Below, piece by piece: positions 12,290-23,711 of a stretch of DNA of 64,000 bases (position 1 is the stretch's first letter; each line of letters starts with the position of its first letter). The notes beneath the pieces were generated by a model. It had not been told where the DNA came from. It did not search any database and saw only the letters and a list, made by a program, of their open reading frames with translations. The translations under genes were made by a program, and so were the position numbers. The DNA is taken from contig JABRWF010000002.1 of the NCBI GenBank assembly GCA_018343915.1, positions 4,216,001 through 4,280,000 on the forward strand, in the 5' to 3' direction. Source of the stretch: Agroathelia rolfsii (Eukaryota > Basidiomycota > Agaricomycetes > Amylocorticiales > Amylocorticiaceae).

Positions 12290-13682
12290 ATGGATTACAC
12301 TTCATCAAGAATGTCTGCCTTGGCCAATGTTGTGTCTGTATCTGTTGAAATAGCGTGGGCCCACCGAATACTCCGCACTTCTATGGGTAAGTGTTTCTTT
12401 GCATGAAATCAAATGCTGCCATAATGAGCAAAAAGGCTAAACAGTTACCGCATTCACACTTGGTGTGTATGATTGGCTTCTCACAATTGCCGATGAGTGG
12501 CAGTACATTTGGACGTGCGCCTGAGACTGTTGTCCAATCATTTGTTTTCCTAAACACTTCAGTTTACTCATCTCAAGCATTCCATCATCACAGACATCAA
12601 AAGGTTCGCATATGGATAAAAATCCTTTTTTCAGTACTAAGATACGTTTCCCTTGGTACTCAGTGGTGAGTCGAAGAGGGATAAATCCAATTCATTCCTC
12701 TTACACAATCCTTCCCAGGGTACTCTTTGGATGGAATACGCGTTTCACATCTAGGCACCCCGTTCCCCTCCTTACGTGCCGGAATTACCATGCTTTTGCC
12801 ATGTTATCATTGCTGATTCAATTAGCTTCCATTGACTGCTTAATGATCTTACGAGGTAATGTTTCTATATACAATTTGGTCTGTTTAGGATTATTGATAA
12901 TTCCAGCTACGTAAAGTTTGGCTTGTTTTCATTCGCGGAAGGAAAATCTTTCTCGTGTTGATGGTGGCACTCATATGCCAGGTCTCTATTGTCATCGTGC
13001 AAATAGTGGATCTCTTTTCGAGTTTAGACATGGACGATCTATGTATGGCTAAATTATCGCTGGAGGCTCTCCTTCTCTTCTGGTGAGTACCGATCTTCTT
13101 CCTTTATCTTCGTCCTGATTTAATGGTGTGTATCTCACAGGCTAGCTGGTCTCATCATTCACACCATCTCATGGGTATTCACAATGCACCAATGTCGCAG
13201 ATATCGTGGACAAGGATGTGGAAGAACACCCTTAATTTCACTACTGGAGCGAGACGGAACTTATTTATGGCTATCATTTGGACGTAAGTGAAATAATCAT
13301 TTCTTTCGATTATAATTTGGGTCCTGAAACGTGTTTAGTCCCAGTCGCTCTAGGCATGATTTTAGGCTACAAGGTTTCGGCTGCCTTAGCAGTTGTATTT
13401 GAGCCGTGAGTTAGTCGTTCTTATATGTATGTTTGCCATTTCTCATCCAGGGACAACTTATTAGTTGGATTCTAAGCTTCATACCCGCTCTTGTGAGTTA
13501 GCGTAAAAAATATCCCCAATAACCTTCTATTATCTCACTACCCGCCCCAGGGATGTCGCATGATCATCAATCTCCAGCGTCTTACTTATGAAGAGACTGT
13601 TGCCGCAACAAACGACATTGAATTATCTTCTGACATAATTCTTACCACAAATATCTCACTGCTCACAAGCAGCGCGGGATGA
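12290..13682 (+). CDS. DUF6533-like seven-TM fungal membrane protein, nine exons
   Basis: Spliced by hand, the gene gives a continuous frame of 915 nt (304 residues plus stop). Exons: 12290-12386, 12445-12514, 12594-12665, 12719-12855, 12917-13082, 13141-13283, 13339-13394, 13451-13492, 13551-13682. Family hallmarks appear in order: VYDWLLTIADEWQYIW, then KILFSVLRYVSL, a Cys-containing loop, LMILRVWLVFIRGRKIF spanning an exon junction, a later RTPLISLLERDGTYLWL, and near the C-terminus GCRMIINLQRL. These match the DUF6533 group of predicted seven-helix proteins that is greatly expanded in Agaricomycetes. Function is not established. Exon 7 must use the donor at 13395 (GTATTT); the stronger-looking GTGAGT at 13406 would break the frame. 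Confidence 0.8.
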
Positions 13683-14094
13683 CCCAAAATGGATGGCTAT
13701 TCGGTGGATACTTTCATGATTGCATTGCCACCTGAATCTTCTAAGACAGATAAGTTTCAGGCAAGTATGCCCCGTTGTCTGTAGCAAGTTGTGATGAAAA
13801 TCCTGATCCAGTTTCTATTCTTAACGTTTGAAGAGTTAGTGCGAGCAAATACTACGACCAGTACAATGGTGTTGCAGAAAGATTGACACATACCATTAGG
13901 GAAGAAGTTCAGGAACACGCCGGGCATCCCTTCAACCCCCTCGGTACCGGCAGCATAAGTCTGTTCACTTGCCAATTTGGCAAAGTTGTTATAATAATTT
14001 TATGTACAAAAAAAAAAGATACAAGAGAATTGTTGCATTCGATTTCTTTATTTTTCTGTGGATACGGCTTTGAATAATCTTAAAGTCAGGTAAC

Positions 14095-14098
<4 letters not shown>
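13683..14098. other. Intergenic; nothing recognised
   Basis: This short stretch lies between the DUF6533-like gene and the poly(A) end of the LINE copy. A 72-codon minus frame at 13757-13975 has no recognisable motif. It contains whatever 3' end the upstream gene uses, but no clear signal was identified. Confidence 0.4.
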
Positions 14099-14140
<42 letters not shown>

Positions 14141-15840
14141 CGTTTGTATACCGCATCATGTACTGAAGACAAACTATGGTGTAAATGGCTAAGGGGTAGA
14201 TTCAGACAATAAGGGAAGTATGGAGTGTGGTGGCATAGGGGGAAGTTAGGAGAATTGAAGCTGCATATAAAATGACCAGCCTGATATAACAATAGTGATC
14301 AAGAGGGAAGGAAAGAAGTTAAGCCAAAAAAAAAAAAGAGGATAAAACCAAGAAAACAAGCCAAAGCAGTTGATAACATAGGGTGAAATGGTTATGGGCA
14401 AAATGATTGCAAACCAATGGGTGGGGGTTATATGGGATTAGGGAGTTTTGCAAAGGCATTTGAACCTGACACAAATTTTGCAAGTACTTCAAGGCCTTTA
14501 CGAGTGCCTAGGATGAGTGAGATGGAGAAGCCATTAGAGGCCCTTACAATGTGGTGTCGCTGATTATCATAAAGAGGGCAGTCAGCAATAATATGTTCGC
14601 ATGTTTGTAAGGTGATGTTGTCACATGGGCATAGGGTTGACTCAGAGGGAACAAAACGTGTATAGTAGTCACCTCTAAAGCCATGGCCCAGGATGGTTTG
14701 AATGATTCGAGTGTGAATATCCCGACGACCACTAAAGTTTTGATGGAATGGAGCAAGCTTAGTAGATGGTAGGGAGTAGAGAGCTGCAGCAGCTAGATTG
14801 TTATATGATTGAGTGGCCCATTCAGCACGCCATTCTTTAACAGCGGTAATTTTGGCCTTTTCCCGGGCCCATGATATAGATGAATGGTATATAGGATTGG
14901 CATGGCTCCTTGCGGCTTCCTTTGCAAGCATGTGCACGCGATTGTTGCCCTGGATTCCCTGGTGACCTGGTGCCCACTGAATTGTGATTTGGCAGTGAGG
15001 TAGTTTTTTTAAAATCTCATTAACTTTTTGGCAAAAGAAAATAGAAGAAACTTGAGCTGGGTGAGCTGAGGTGTCTGTAATAGTAGAGATAGCTGATTGG
15101 TTATCGACGAGAAAGAGGATGTGGGAAACTATTGGGTGGTTATTAACACAGGTGGCTGCCGCTTTTGCCCCGCCTGCTAAAGCGAGCATTTCTGCGTCAT
15201 AGATACCGGCACGCCTGCCCATGCCTATTATTCCTGAGCTAATCTCATAGCCCTGGCAGAATACAGCATATGCTGCTCCGGCTCTCTTGTAGCCACAAAC
15301 AGGTAACCTGGATCCATCAGTGAAGATTAAAAGTGATGACTAATTACAAGCATGTTGCTGGATTTTTTCCTTTAGGCTGTTGATATACTTTTGGCGACTT
15401 GAATGAGAGAGGTTGTGGCTTGGGATCTGCGTTTTGAGGTGGTTGTCCCAAGAGTGACAATGAAGCCATGGAGGTGAGAAGTAAGGAATAATACGTTCAG
15501 CATTAGGGTGGGAGAGGCTAGCAATTCTGTGAATGGATGTTAAGGGTTTAGATGAGGAGAGGTTGTTAGGAAGAGGTATAGGTACATCAATCTGCGATTC
15601 TTCCCATGTTCTTGGGGTACAGATGAGCACCTGAGACTGGGAGGGGAGAGATCGGAAACGAGTGGCAGCATTTGATGCTAGTTTTTTGAGGAGTTGGGGG
15701 ATAGGAAGGATAGATCCAATATGGTGCATTTCGGCTGAGGGGGAGGTACGGAGGTGACCCTCTCGTTTTGTGCCCGAAACCGCAGTAACACTTAGGGACA
15801 ACACCGTTACATAGAAATACAACATTGTCATCTTATATAC
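14099..15840 (-). mobile_element. 5'-truncated LINE (non-LTR retrotransposon) with RNase H domain and poly(A) tail
   Basis: On the minus strand the element runs from about 15840 to a 38-nt poly(A) tail (the T-run 14099-14136). It keeps the end of the reverse transcriptase (LRTSPSAEMHH, a post-RT motif), a spacer, an RNase H domain, and a C-terminal zinc-knuckle-like CPC...H...C motif near 14580-14640. RNase H acidic residues are visible at TDGSR, DAEMLAL and LVDNQS. The fourth, expected in GNxxADxLAKEA, reads GNNRVHMLAKEA, so the catalytic Asp is a His. A TAG interrupts the frame near 15340 between HACN and SSLLIFTDGS. The copy is therefore dead. 5' truncation plus a poly(A) tail is the normal outcome of target-primed reverse transcription. 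No clear target-site duplication was found by eye. Confidence 0.88.
14428..15831 (-). pseudogene. LINE ORF2 remnant (RT end, RNase H, zinc knuckle), one internal stop
   Basis: The coding part of the LINE copy consists of two open pieces in the same frame (15340-15831 and 14428-15339) separated by one TAG codon. The first has the RT-proximal region and a linker rich in Pro and Ser. The second has RNase H (IFTDGSR...DAEMLAL...VDNQSAI...WAPGHQGIQGN) and a domain ending in a zinc-knuckle-like motif. Few other lesions are visible, which suggests a fairly recent insertion, although the missing RNase H Asp shows it was not functional or has decayed. Confidence 0.8.
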
Positions 15841-15845
15841 TATCT

Positions 15846-18800
15846 CTACCGCTGTGCAACCACGCCACCCTGTCCCGCCAACAGCTCCTTGAACTCAAGG
15901 CTCCAAGTCGTGTTCCTCCTAAGTTCTTCCACAAACGCATCGAACTTGGGTGCACCACCAGACGCAGACACCTTGCTAAGTGCTGCGACGGTACGCAACG
16001 TGCTTCTCTGCAGCTCCGACGCACGCTCGAGATCTTGCTTGACAGTGTCCTTCGTCACTGCGGGACCTTTCATCGTTTTCTCTAGCAGAGGCGTCGCCTC
16101 GTCCAAACGCAGCGCAACTGCCGCTGGCGCTACACCAGCGAGGCGGAAGAGCATCATGTGCGAAAGCACCTTGATCTCATCCGAGTCATCGGACAGCCCG
16201 GGTAGAACGTGGTTTAGGAACTCATGGAGATCCAGCTTTGCCAGACATGTATCCAGCTACGAGAACAGTATGAGCAGGGCTTCCATCTCCCTTGCCATGC
16301 GTTTGTTGTGGTCATCACTCACCAAGGTGTACATGGTTTCAAACACCGTCTTGCGAGCCTCAAGACCATCGTCTTGCTTGTGCGTCCATGGCCCCATCTG
16401 CACTGTGCGCACAAGCGCGGGATTAACCACGGACTCCTTGTAGAGGATAGGCAATATCGATGGAAGCTGGTCCCTGATGATCTGAGGCTTGGTGCGAGCG
16501 GCTGAATTGAGCATCGAGAGTGCCAAGCGTCGTACATTCTATAAAGGAATGAGTAACATCATCAGTGCTTGGCCTTTGGTAAAAGACTAACGAGGTCTGA
16601 ATCTTGAATCAAAGATAGGAAGTCGTTAATGAGTGGCGAAAGAAGCTCCTCGAACGTAGTAGACGTGTCTGCGAACGTGTATCTTATCGCAGACACCACA
16701 GTGGCGCGCACAGCAGGGTCTTCTTCTTTGATTCGAGCCTGTTTGACGCAGTTAATGGCAAACTTGCAGATGATCAATTAGAGCACTGTCATACGTGAAG
16801 TTGGGGTAAGTATCTCGATGGTTGAGTGGTCGTTAGTTTTCCAAGACATGCAGCCGCAACATTGCGCGTAGTTTCATCCGAGCTCTCTGCATTCTCGAAA
16901 AGAGGCACCCAGATCGTCTCTGCAACGCCTTCCAGTTGTCCATGGGAGACGTGAGAGACAACCTAGTCATTTCGTTTCGATAAACAGAAAAAAAAAGGTG
17001 GGATCATAATAATTCCGTACCTCCTTCAGTGCGTGTAAAGCGAGTAGGCGCCTCTTGGGATCTCCCTTGACCATCTTGACGATAGGAGGCAGGAATTGAT
17101 GAAGGTTCCCAATTGCAATGCTTCCTGCAGCAAAAGCAGCAGCAGTTTTCACCTCTTCCTGTTCGGCTTCGAAAAACTCGATGGCGGTTTGAAAAATATC
17201 TGCTTGGGGTGACATATCTCTAAGCAAAGTGGGACGGTTGAGAGACACGCATATCCTCCTGCAGACTTCGGGAAACGTACATATACTTGCCCATTTCGCC
17301 CATGACGAGTAGTGACAAGAAAATGTGCGTAGTAGTAGATTTGGAAGACTAGGAGAAATAAAAGTCAGAATGCAATAGACTCGGAAAGTAGATACTTGAA
17401 CGAACTTTTAGATATTTGGAAAACTCTGCGATTGTGCCTGCCGTAATGCTATGTCTAGCCGTTGCAGAAATACACTTGGCTACGTTGCTGTAGCTGACAT
17501 TCTCGCCTTTATCAGAGAGAACCGTCTTTGTCAGATTGGGTACGACATGAGAGGCGATTTGATTATCCGCCTGCACCAAGGCGGTGTAGAATCCTGTCAA
17601 TGCCTCAAGAGCAGGACCGGATACAAGAGGAGAGCTTGAGATAGCATAAACGTCCGGTAAGACCGACCGTTCGACTTCCGGGAATACATTCTTGGGCGAG
17701 ATCTCCAACAAGCGAGCAAGAACCAAAAGAGAATTAGAGAGAAGGACAATATCGTTTGCAGTGAGATACGTTTTAACCTGCGAAATCAATGTGGGTGGCA
17801 ACTCGGAAGGCACACCCGCCGTGTACTGACTCAAAAGGGCAATCAACGCAGAAAACACTCCCGGTTTCCCGCTACGCCCACCTTTGCGTAGCAGGCCCAG
17901 AAGCCATGCAATACATTCGCCGGTCCATACATCGCCCATTGCGACCTGATCACCTACGCGCTGAACTACACGTACGGCACCTTCTGTACTTCCTGATGTG
18001 CGGCAGATAAACTCCCATTCGCGACTGCCTTTTGATTTGATGATATCTGTCGCGCAGATCCACAGGTCGCCAATAACTACCTCGGCACTCGCGCGGACAT
18101 CCGCATCCGTGTTTGCAGTGCTTATACGATTGAGCGCTTCGGCGTAGAGGGGGTCGACCCACTCTGAACTCTTGAGCGGCTTTGTAGCATTAAGGAGAGC
18201 TGAAAAGGTTCTGAATGACTCTGAAACCACACGAGGATGACGTTCGGTTAGGGACTTGAGTAGTGCCGGAACGACAACAGGAATTAAATTCGCGTATGTC
18301 GGCGGGGAATGCGTGGCAAAGAACAAGGATAAGAAGGAAAGGCATGTCACATGCAGCGTGGACACCGAAGCGGAAGCGGACTGTGAAAGAGACGATTTCA
18401 CAATTGCCGCGATCTGTGTGACTTGAGAGGACAGTGATCCAGGCAAAACTTGGAGCAGAGAATAAAGCAGGGAGAAACCGGCCTGTAGAACCGTCGGCGA
18501 GGTCTTGGGAGATTTGAGCTGGCCAAGTAACGCCTTTGATAATGAAGGAACCTGGGATCTAAGTAGGGACAAAGGTGTTTCTTCCACCTCCATACTTCCC
18601 TCATCATCTTGGCGTTTACGCTTTCCGCCAATGCTTGCATCCGCATCCTTTATCTGGGGAAATCCAACATAGATACTAGTCTGATTGAGAAGCGCGGCGT
18701 AGGTGCTCCAGACTTCCAGCTTTACGGTTTCTTCACGATCTCCGAAGCGCGAGATGAGTACTGGAGACACATCCTTGTACAGAGACGTCAGTAGCTCTGG

Positions 18801-20350
18801 ACGCGCGGCAATGACTGCTGTTAGCAATTTTGCGGATGATCGACGAATTTTGTATGAGGCGTCTTCATCGTCGGAATACCTTTGAGAAAAACGTGAGATG
18901 GCCACCACTAAGAGAACTGAAAAACATACTCATCCATTCCAGCGTCATCATCATCGTCATCATCGCTGCCTCCCATTTCATCATCTTCATCCTCGTCATC
19001 TCCAGCGTAATTCTGGTTTGATTTAGGTGAGGTTCTGAATATAATAAAGTGAATACGACGATACGTACGGGATCAAATTTGACCAGCTCGGTGCCGACCC
19101 GAATGATAGAAGGCAGGAATGATGTCACTTCAGTAGGACATTTCAAGACGATTATTTCCAATGCCTGGAATCAAGTTAGCGTGAAGAATACATAAGAAGG
19201 TCCGGTACATCTTACCTGTAGGGATCCTTCTCTCAGCTCTTCATCATTTTTATGTGCTGCTTTGAGGAGAGCTGGCACAATATATTCCAGGTTTGGTGCG
19301 ATCTGAGAAGCACTGGTGCGCGTGATCGCAGCTACGAGCAGCACAGTTGTCTTTTCCCTTTCCAAGTTGGCGTCTGGAGCAAGATTCGGAAAGATTTCTG
19401 AGGAGACAAGGGAGTTGAACAGATCGGAAGAAGATACGGGGACGAATTGGGAGATGGTAGCGATGCTGCGTTTGCGCACAGCCGGGCGAGAGTGGTTAAG
19501 TAGAGGCGACAATAGAGCAAGGGCCGGAGTCTGAGTCGATGCGGAGGCAACGTATACTGGGAACCGTTGGACAAGAATTGAAAGGGTGGAAAGTGTCTCG
19601 ATGAGTGTTTCGGGAGGAGTAGCGGGCTAAACGGGATTGAGTGAAGATAACAAATAAGCAGTCATTAAAGCACACATTTTGGACTTGGAGCAAGAGCTTG
19701 GGCGTAAGTTTGGCACAAGCGCCAGCGGCAACGCCTCCCTCGATTGGAAGTTCAGAAGTGATTGTCTTTAATGCTACGTGGATTGAGTATTAACAAGTCA
19801 ACAAGATGTACATTTATTCAGCTTACCAAGCCCGGAAATACTCCTGATATCCTCGCTTTTGCCTAAAGACAACTCTATCAAGCAATCGATTACTCGTGTC
19901 ATTTGCGTCTCCCGGATGATCTTGATCAGTACGCCCAAGCTGTACCATACCACACCACCCTCTACCGTCAGACGTATATTATATACATGCAAAGAAAAGG
20001 GAGACTTACGTTCTGACCGCTTGATTTTTCACCTCCGAGATGGGGTCCTGCAGAAGTTGTAAAACACGACTAAGGACCTTGTCCTCTAGAATCTCATCGC
20101 CAAGAAAGCTATTTGGATCGGTGCGGACCTCGTTCATGAGATCGCTGAGCCCCATGAACCTGGATACATATTAACTGGCTCAGTATGATTCTAAGAGTGT
20201 TCTCTAAACGCATTCTCTTCACGCACCTGAAGTCCTGATCACTCGAGTCCATCTACATAATTAGATGCCCTGAGCATTGGCGATTATGGGCATAAATGTA
20301 GCGGCTAATACCTTCTCGAGAAGACTGTTCATCAGGAATCCTTTCGTCAT
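15846..20350 (-). CDS. CAND1: CAND1/TIP120, cullin-associated NEDD8-dissociated protein
   Basis: CAND1 is a HEAT-repeat solenoid that binds un-neddylated cullin-RBX1 and swaps substrate receptors of SCF ubiquitin ligases. The N-terminus, assembled across an intron, reads NSLLEKMDSSDQDFRFM, matching the family start SNLLEKM-SSDKDFRFM. I therefore start at the ATG at 20350 (MTKGFLMNSLLEK), which has an upstream in-frame stop. The diagnostic DDEDASYKIRRSSAKLL and PVLISRFGDREETVK lie in the large 519-codon exon (17349-18908). The C-terminal exon ends FKELLAGQGGVVAQR at 15846. Length of about 1,200 residues fits the family. Many short introns are present. A LINE copy on the same strand begins only about 5-15 nt past the stop codon, so the natural 3' UTR is displaced or replaced. 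Confidence 0.92.
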
Positions 20351-20470
20351 CTTGGCCGCGATCTAGCCCGAGTGACCGAGAGGTAATGTTGTCAGTGAGC
20401 AGGACAAAGACTGAAAGTGGCACTCGTAGCAAGTTAGTGAGGACTTCGGCAAGTCGCGCCGGCGCGTTCT

Positions 20471-20493
20471 CCTGAGTCGACACGCGACTCAGG
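20471..20493. promoter_or_regulatory. Perfect 9-bp inverted repeat upstream of CAND1
   Basis: CCTGAGTCG and CGACTCAGG flank a 5-nt spacer (ACACG). The dyad is about 120-145 bp upstream of the CAND1 ATG. Each arm carries a TGAGTC half that resembles a bZIP (AP-1/Gcn4-like) site. The regulatory role is inferred, not shown. Confidence 0.45.
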
Positions 20494-20787
20494 CTTGTGA
20501 CGCGATCGAAACCAGCGCCAGCATCAGCCCGGCCACTAACAGAAATTTGGCTAATGCTTGAATAGCTTGGATATTCAAGCAACTTGCTGTAGATTTTAAT
20601 ATATAGAGGGCAGGCACATTTTATTGGAACTTCAATTCTCAAAAGCTGGTTTTGTTTATTACAAGTTACTTATTGGACATAATAAATGTGATGCTGGGTC
20701 GAGTAGTAGTGGTACAATGAAGCCGAAAATATCAATAGGTATAGTCCACTACTTGTCAAAAATAAAATACAAATTCACTAGATTCAA

Positions 20788-21326
20788 TCAAAGCCATCCC
20801 GGAGCTTTCAGCTGTTTTCGTATGTGTGGATTGTCAGGCTTAATATCGGCATTGAGCGGCGAGAGAACTCTTCGAAATGTGTTCTCGGTCTCTGTTACAT
20901 ATAAGACGGAGTAAAATATTCCTTTACCATGAACAATAATAATTTATTAAATTATTGTGAGCTAAAAAATACCACTAGATTTGCCCCTACCACTCTTGTA
21001 TTGCCTCTGTATGCTCGGTTGATGATCTGACCAGGGTACCAATTACCTTCACTGCTTTTTGCCCAGACCCTGTCCTTTGGCTGAAGCAAATCAAGATATA
21101 TATCAGCGAGGCTACGATTTAAAGGCGCCTCATTGTGAATGGTATTCACCTTAAATTTGTAGTCAAAAGGCTCGTCTAGTAAATCTATCTCAGGCTCCAC
21201 ATAGAAATCTCCACTGGTCTCTTCATCGTCCTCAGACCCATCTTCGGAGTGATTTATAGATGAGGGATTGAGTTTGCGACTAGGTAAGATCTCTCCAGGA
21301 AGAGAAACAAAATGTGTAAAAACCAT
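20788..21326 (-). CDS. Small acidic protein with Tudor-like motif, two exons
   Basis: Exon 1 starts at ATG 21326 and encodes an acidic N-terminal half (SEDGSEDDEETSGDF) followed by LQPKDRVWAKSSEGNWYPGQ and RAYRGNTRV, which resembles the first strands of Tudor/SGF29-like chromatin readers. Downstream, another frame reads FYSVLYVTETENTFRRVL and then NADIKPDNPHIRKQL to a stop at 20788, which would complete such a fold. The acceptor is probably the TAAAG before 20923. Donors seen near GNTRV are all phase 0, whereas this continuation needs phase 1, so the exact junction is unresolved. Function is unknown; a histone- or protein-binding reader is an inference from the motif. Confidence 0.5.
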
Positions 21327-22071
21327 GACCGATGGACAGGATATGTATGAAATATGGTCAAACAGTTAGTGCGCAAGTGAGACAAATGTGGCGGCTGGGA
21401 ATCGCAGAGCGATTTTATAACAAATGCTATTGCCTTTCCTGGAAGTGAAGGCTGACAACAACGGTAGTCATTCTTTGCTGGAGAACAATAAGCATGAGGC
21501 GACCACTTATACATATACAGCAGAAAGGACATGTGGAAGCTATGGAGACGAGACGATTACGTGCGACTTGTTCTGATGTTACACAGTACATTAGCTGTGG
21601 CTTTAGCGTTCCTGAAACGACTACCCGGTGAAAGAACCTCTCTCAGAGGTTAAGCAGAAAATAAGACTAAATGGATATGTCAACGAGAACTTGAATCACT
21701 TCCGCGCGTGAGGCTGACCGTCGCCGAGTTGAGAGAATAAAAACAGCAGCGTTATTTGTGGACCGAATGATTGGCCCTTTATGTAAGCTATTTTGACACT
21801 ATAGCATTTGTACCAAATCCAAAACAGACGATTTCGATACACATAGCGAGTAATCACCATCTACAGAGTGGTGGAAATAAAAGAGGGCTGCCAGTAGTAA
21901 GTCACTGAATTTGAAAGCGTATGTTTCCAGTGGCAGCCGCGGAATCCTGGGATCGGCCCGGCGTCATCGTGCCTGGCCACTCGTTTCTTGCTACGCAGAC
22001 CAGCGTGACTACTACGCACTGCTGTACTGCAGCTCGCAGTCTTCAAGTTTTATCTCACTTCTTGCTCAGCA
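21327..22071. other. Divergent intergenic region before VPS4
   Basis: This holds the promoters of the minus-strand Tudor-like gene and the plus-strand VPS4. No conserved ORF or RNA gene was recognised. Confidence 0.5.
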
Positions 22072-23711
22072 ATGTCTTCGTCTTCTTCTCTAGATGTCCG
22101 TATGACCTTTGGCCGCACATAAGAGCATCGGCTAATGTGATTACAGAAAGCCATCGAGATTGTCCAACGTGCTATCGACGAAGACACAAGACAAAACTAC
22201 CAGGAGGCCTACAAGCAATACCAAAATGCCCTTGATTACTTTATGCTAGCACTCAAATGTCCGCATCCTACCCACACATACACCCAGTAATACCACCGAC
22301 TTATGTTAGATATCGACTTCATGCAGACGAGAGAAACGAAAAGTCCAAAGTACTCATTCGGTCTAAGATCAATGAATACCTAAGCCGCGCGGAAACTCTC
22401 AAAGAGCACCTGTCACAAGCCCACGAGAAGAAGGCGAAGAAGGCTGTTGGCGCGGACGGCTCTGTTAGCGGAAAGAAGTGCGTTCAACCCTTGCTTGCAT
22501 TATCTGGGTCGATCCTAACATCTTTACCCTTCATAGTGGCGAAGATGATCAGGACCCAGAAGTCAAGAAGCTGCGCGCAGGACTCATGGGCGCCATTCTC
22601 TCTGAAAAGCCAAATGTGAAATGGGACGACGTTGCAGGCCTGGAGGGCGCAAAGGCATCTTTGAAAGAGGCTGTCATCCTGCCAATCAAATTTCCACATT
22701 TATTCACCGGCGGCAAGCGTCGTCCATGGCGGGGTATTCTGCTGTATGGTCCTCCAGGGACCGGTAAATCATATCTGGCTAAAGCTGTTGCAACTGAGGC
22801 AAATAGCACGTTCTTCAGCGTCAGCTCAAGTGATCTCGTCAGTAAATGGCAAGGTGATTCAGAACGGCGAGTATTGGTTATGCTGCCTGCACATACCCCA
22901 CAATGTCTCATTATCTCTTCAGATTGGTCAAGCAACTGTTCGAGATGGCTCGAGAACAGAAACCTGCTATCATCTTCATCGATGAAATAGACTCATTGGC
23001 GGGCACACGTAACGAATCCGAATCCGAAGGATCTCGGAGAATCAAGACGGAATTTCTTGTACAGATGGACGGCGTTGGTCACGACGATGGAGGGATTCTC
23101 GTTCTAGGAGCGACCAATATCCCATGGCAACTCGATACTGGTATCAAGCGTCGGTATGACACGGTTATTTCACTCATCCGCATTTACCTCAATAGTGACT
23201 CTAGGTTTGAGAAACGAGTATATATACCTTTACCTGGTGTAGAGGCTCGCAAGCGCATGTTTGAGCTCCACGTAGGATCAACACCATCCGAGCTGACAAA
23301 CCAAGATTACAGACAACTTGCGGAGCTTACCGATCGGTTGGTTATTCTCCTTTTTTTTGAATAATGGATTTTGTGTTGATAGATCTATATAGATATTCTG
23401 GATCCGACATTTCAATTGTCGTGCAAGACGCGCTCATGCAGCCCGTGCGCAAAGTACTCAACGCTACACATTTCAAGTCTGTAATGGATGAAGGGAAGAA
23501 GAAATGGATGCCTTGCTCTCCAGGGGATCCAGGCGCCGTGGAAAAGACTTGGACAGAGGTCGAATCCGATGAACTGAAGGAGCCCTCGCTAAAGATGGCA
23601 GACTTTTTGAAGAGCTTGCAGTCCGTTCCTCCAACGCTGAATGAGGCGGATGTTCGGAAGTTTGACGAGTGGACTAAGGACTCCGGTGAGTCATCTTTGT
23701 CCAATCAATAG
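22072..23711 (+). CDS. VPS4: VPS4, AAA ATPase that disassembles ESCRT-III
   Basis: Vps4 is the meiotic-clade AAA ATPase that pulls ESCRT-III subunits off endosomal membranes. Exons: 22072-22095, 22147-22258, 22327-22477, 22537-22866, 22923-23153, 23205-23336, 23393-23711. The N-terminal MIT domain reads [18 protein letters not shown] and LALKYERNEKSK across introns. The AAA core has Walker A GPPGTGKS, pore-loop region [19 protein letters not shown], Walker [11 protein letters not shown], sensor [10 protein letters not shown] and the arginine-finger region. The C-terminal helix ends [16 protein letters not shown], as is usual for Vps4. The conserved ERLVKQLF is restored only if the intron at 22867-22922 uses a GC donor (GCGAGT). 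Full length, no lesion. Confidence 0.93.

Noticed and set aside
13395..13450. Apparent frameshift in the DUF6533-like gene
   Set aside because: It disappears when the donor at 13395 is used instead of the one at 13406; no lesion is needed.
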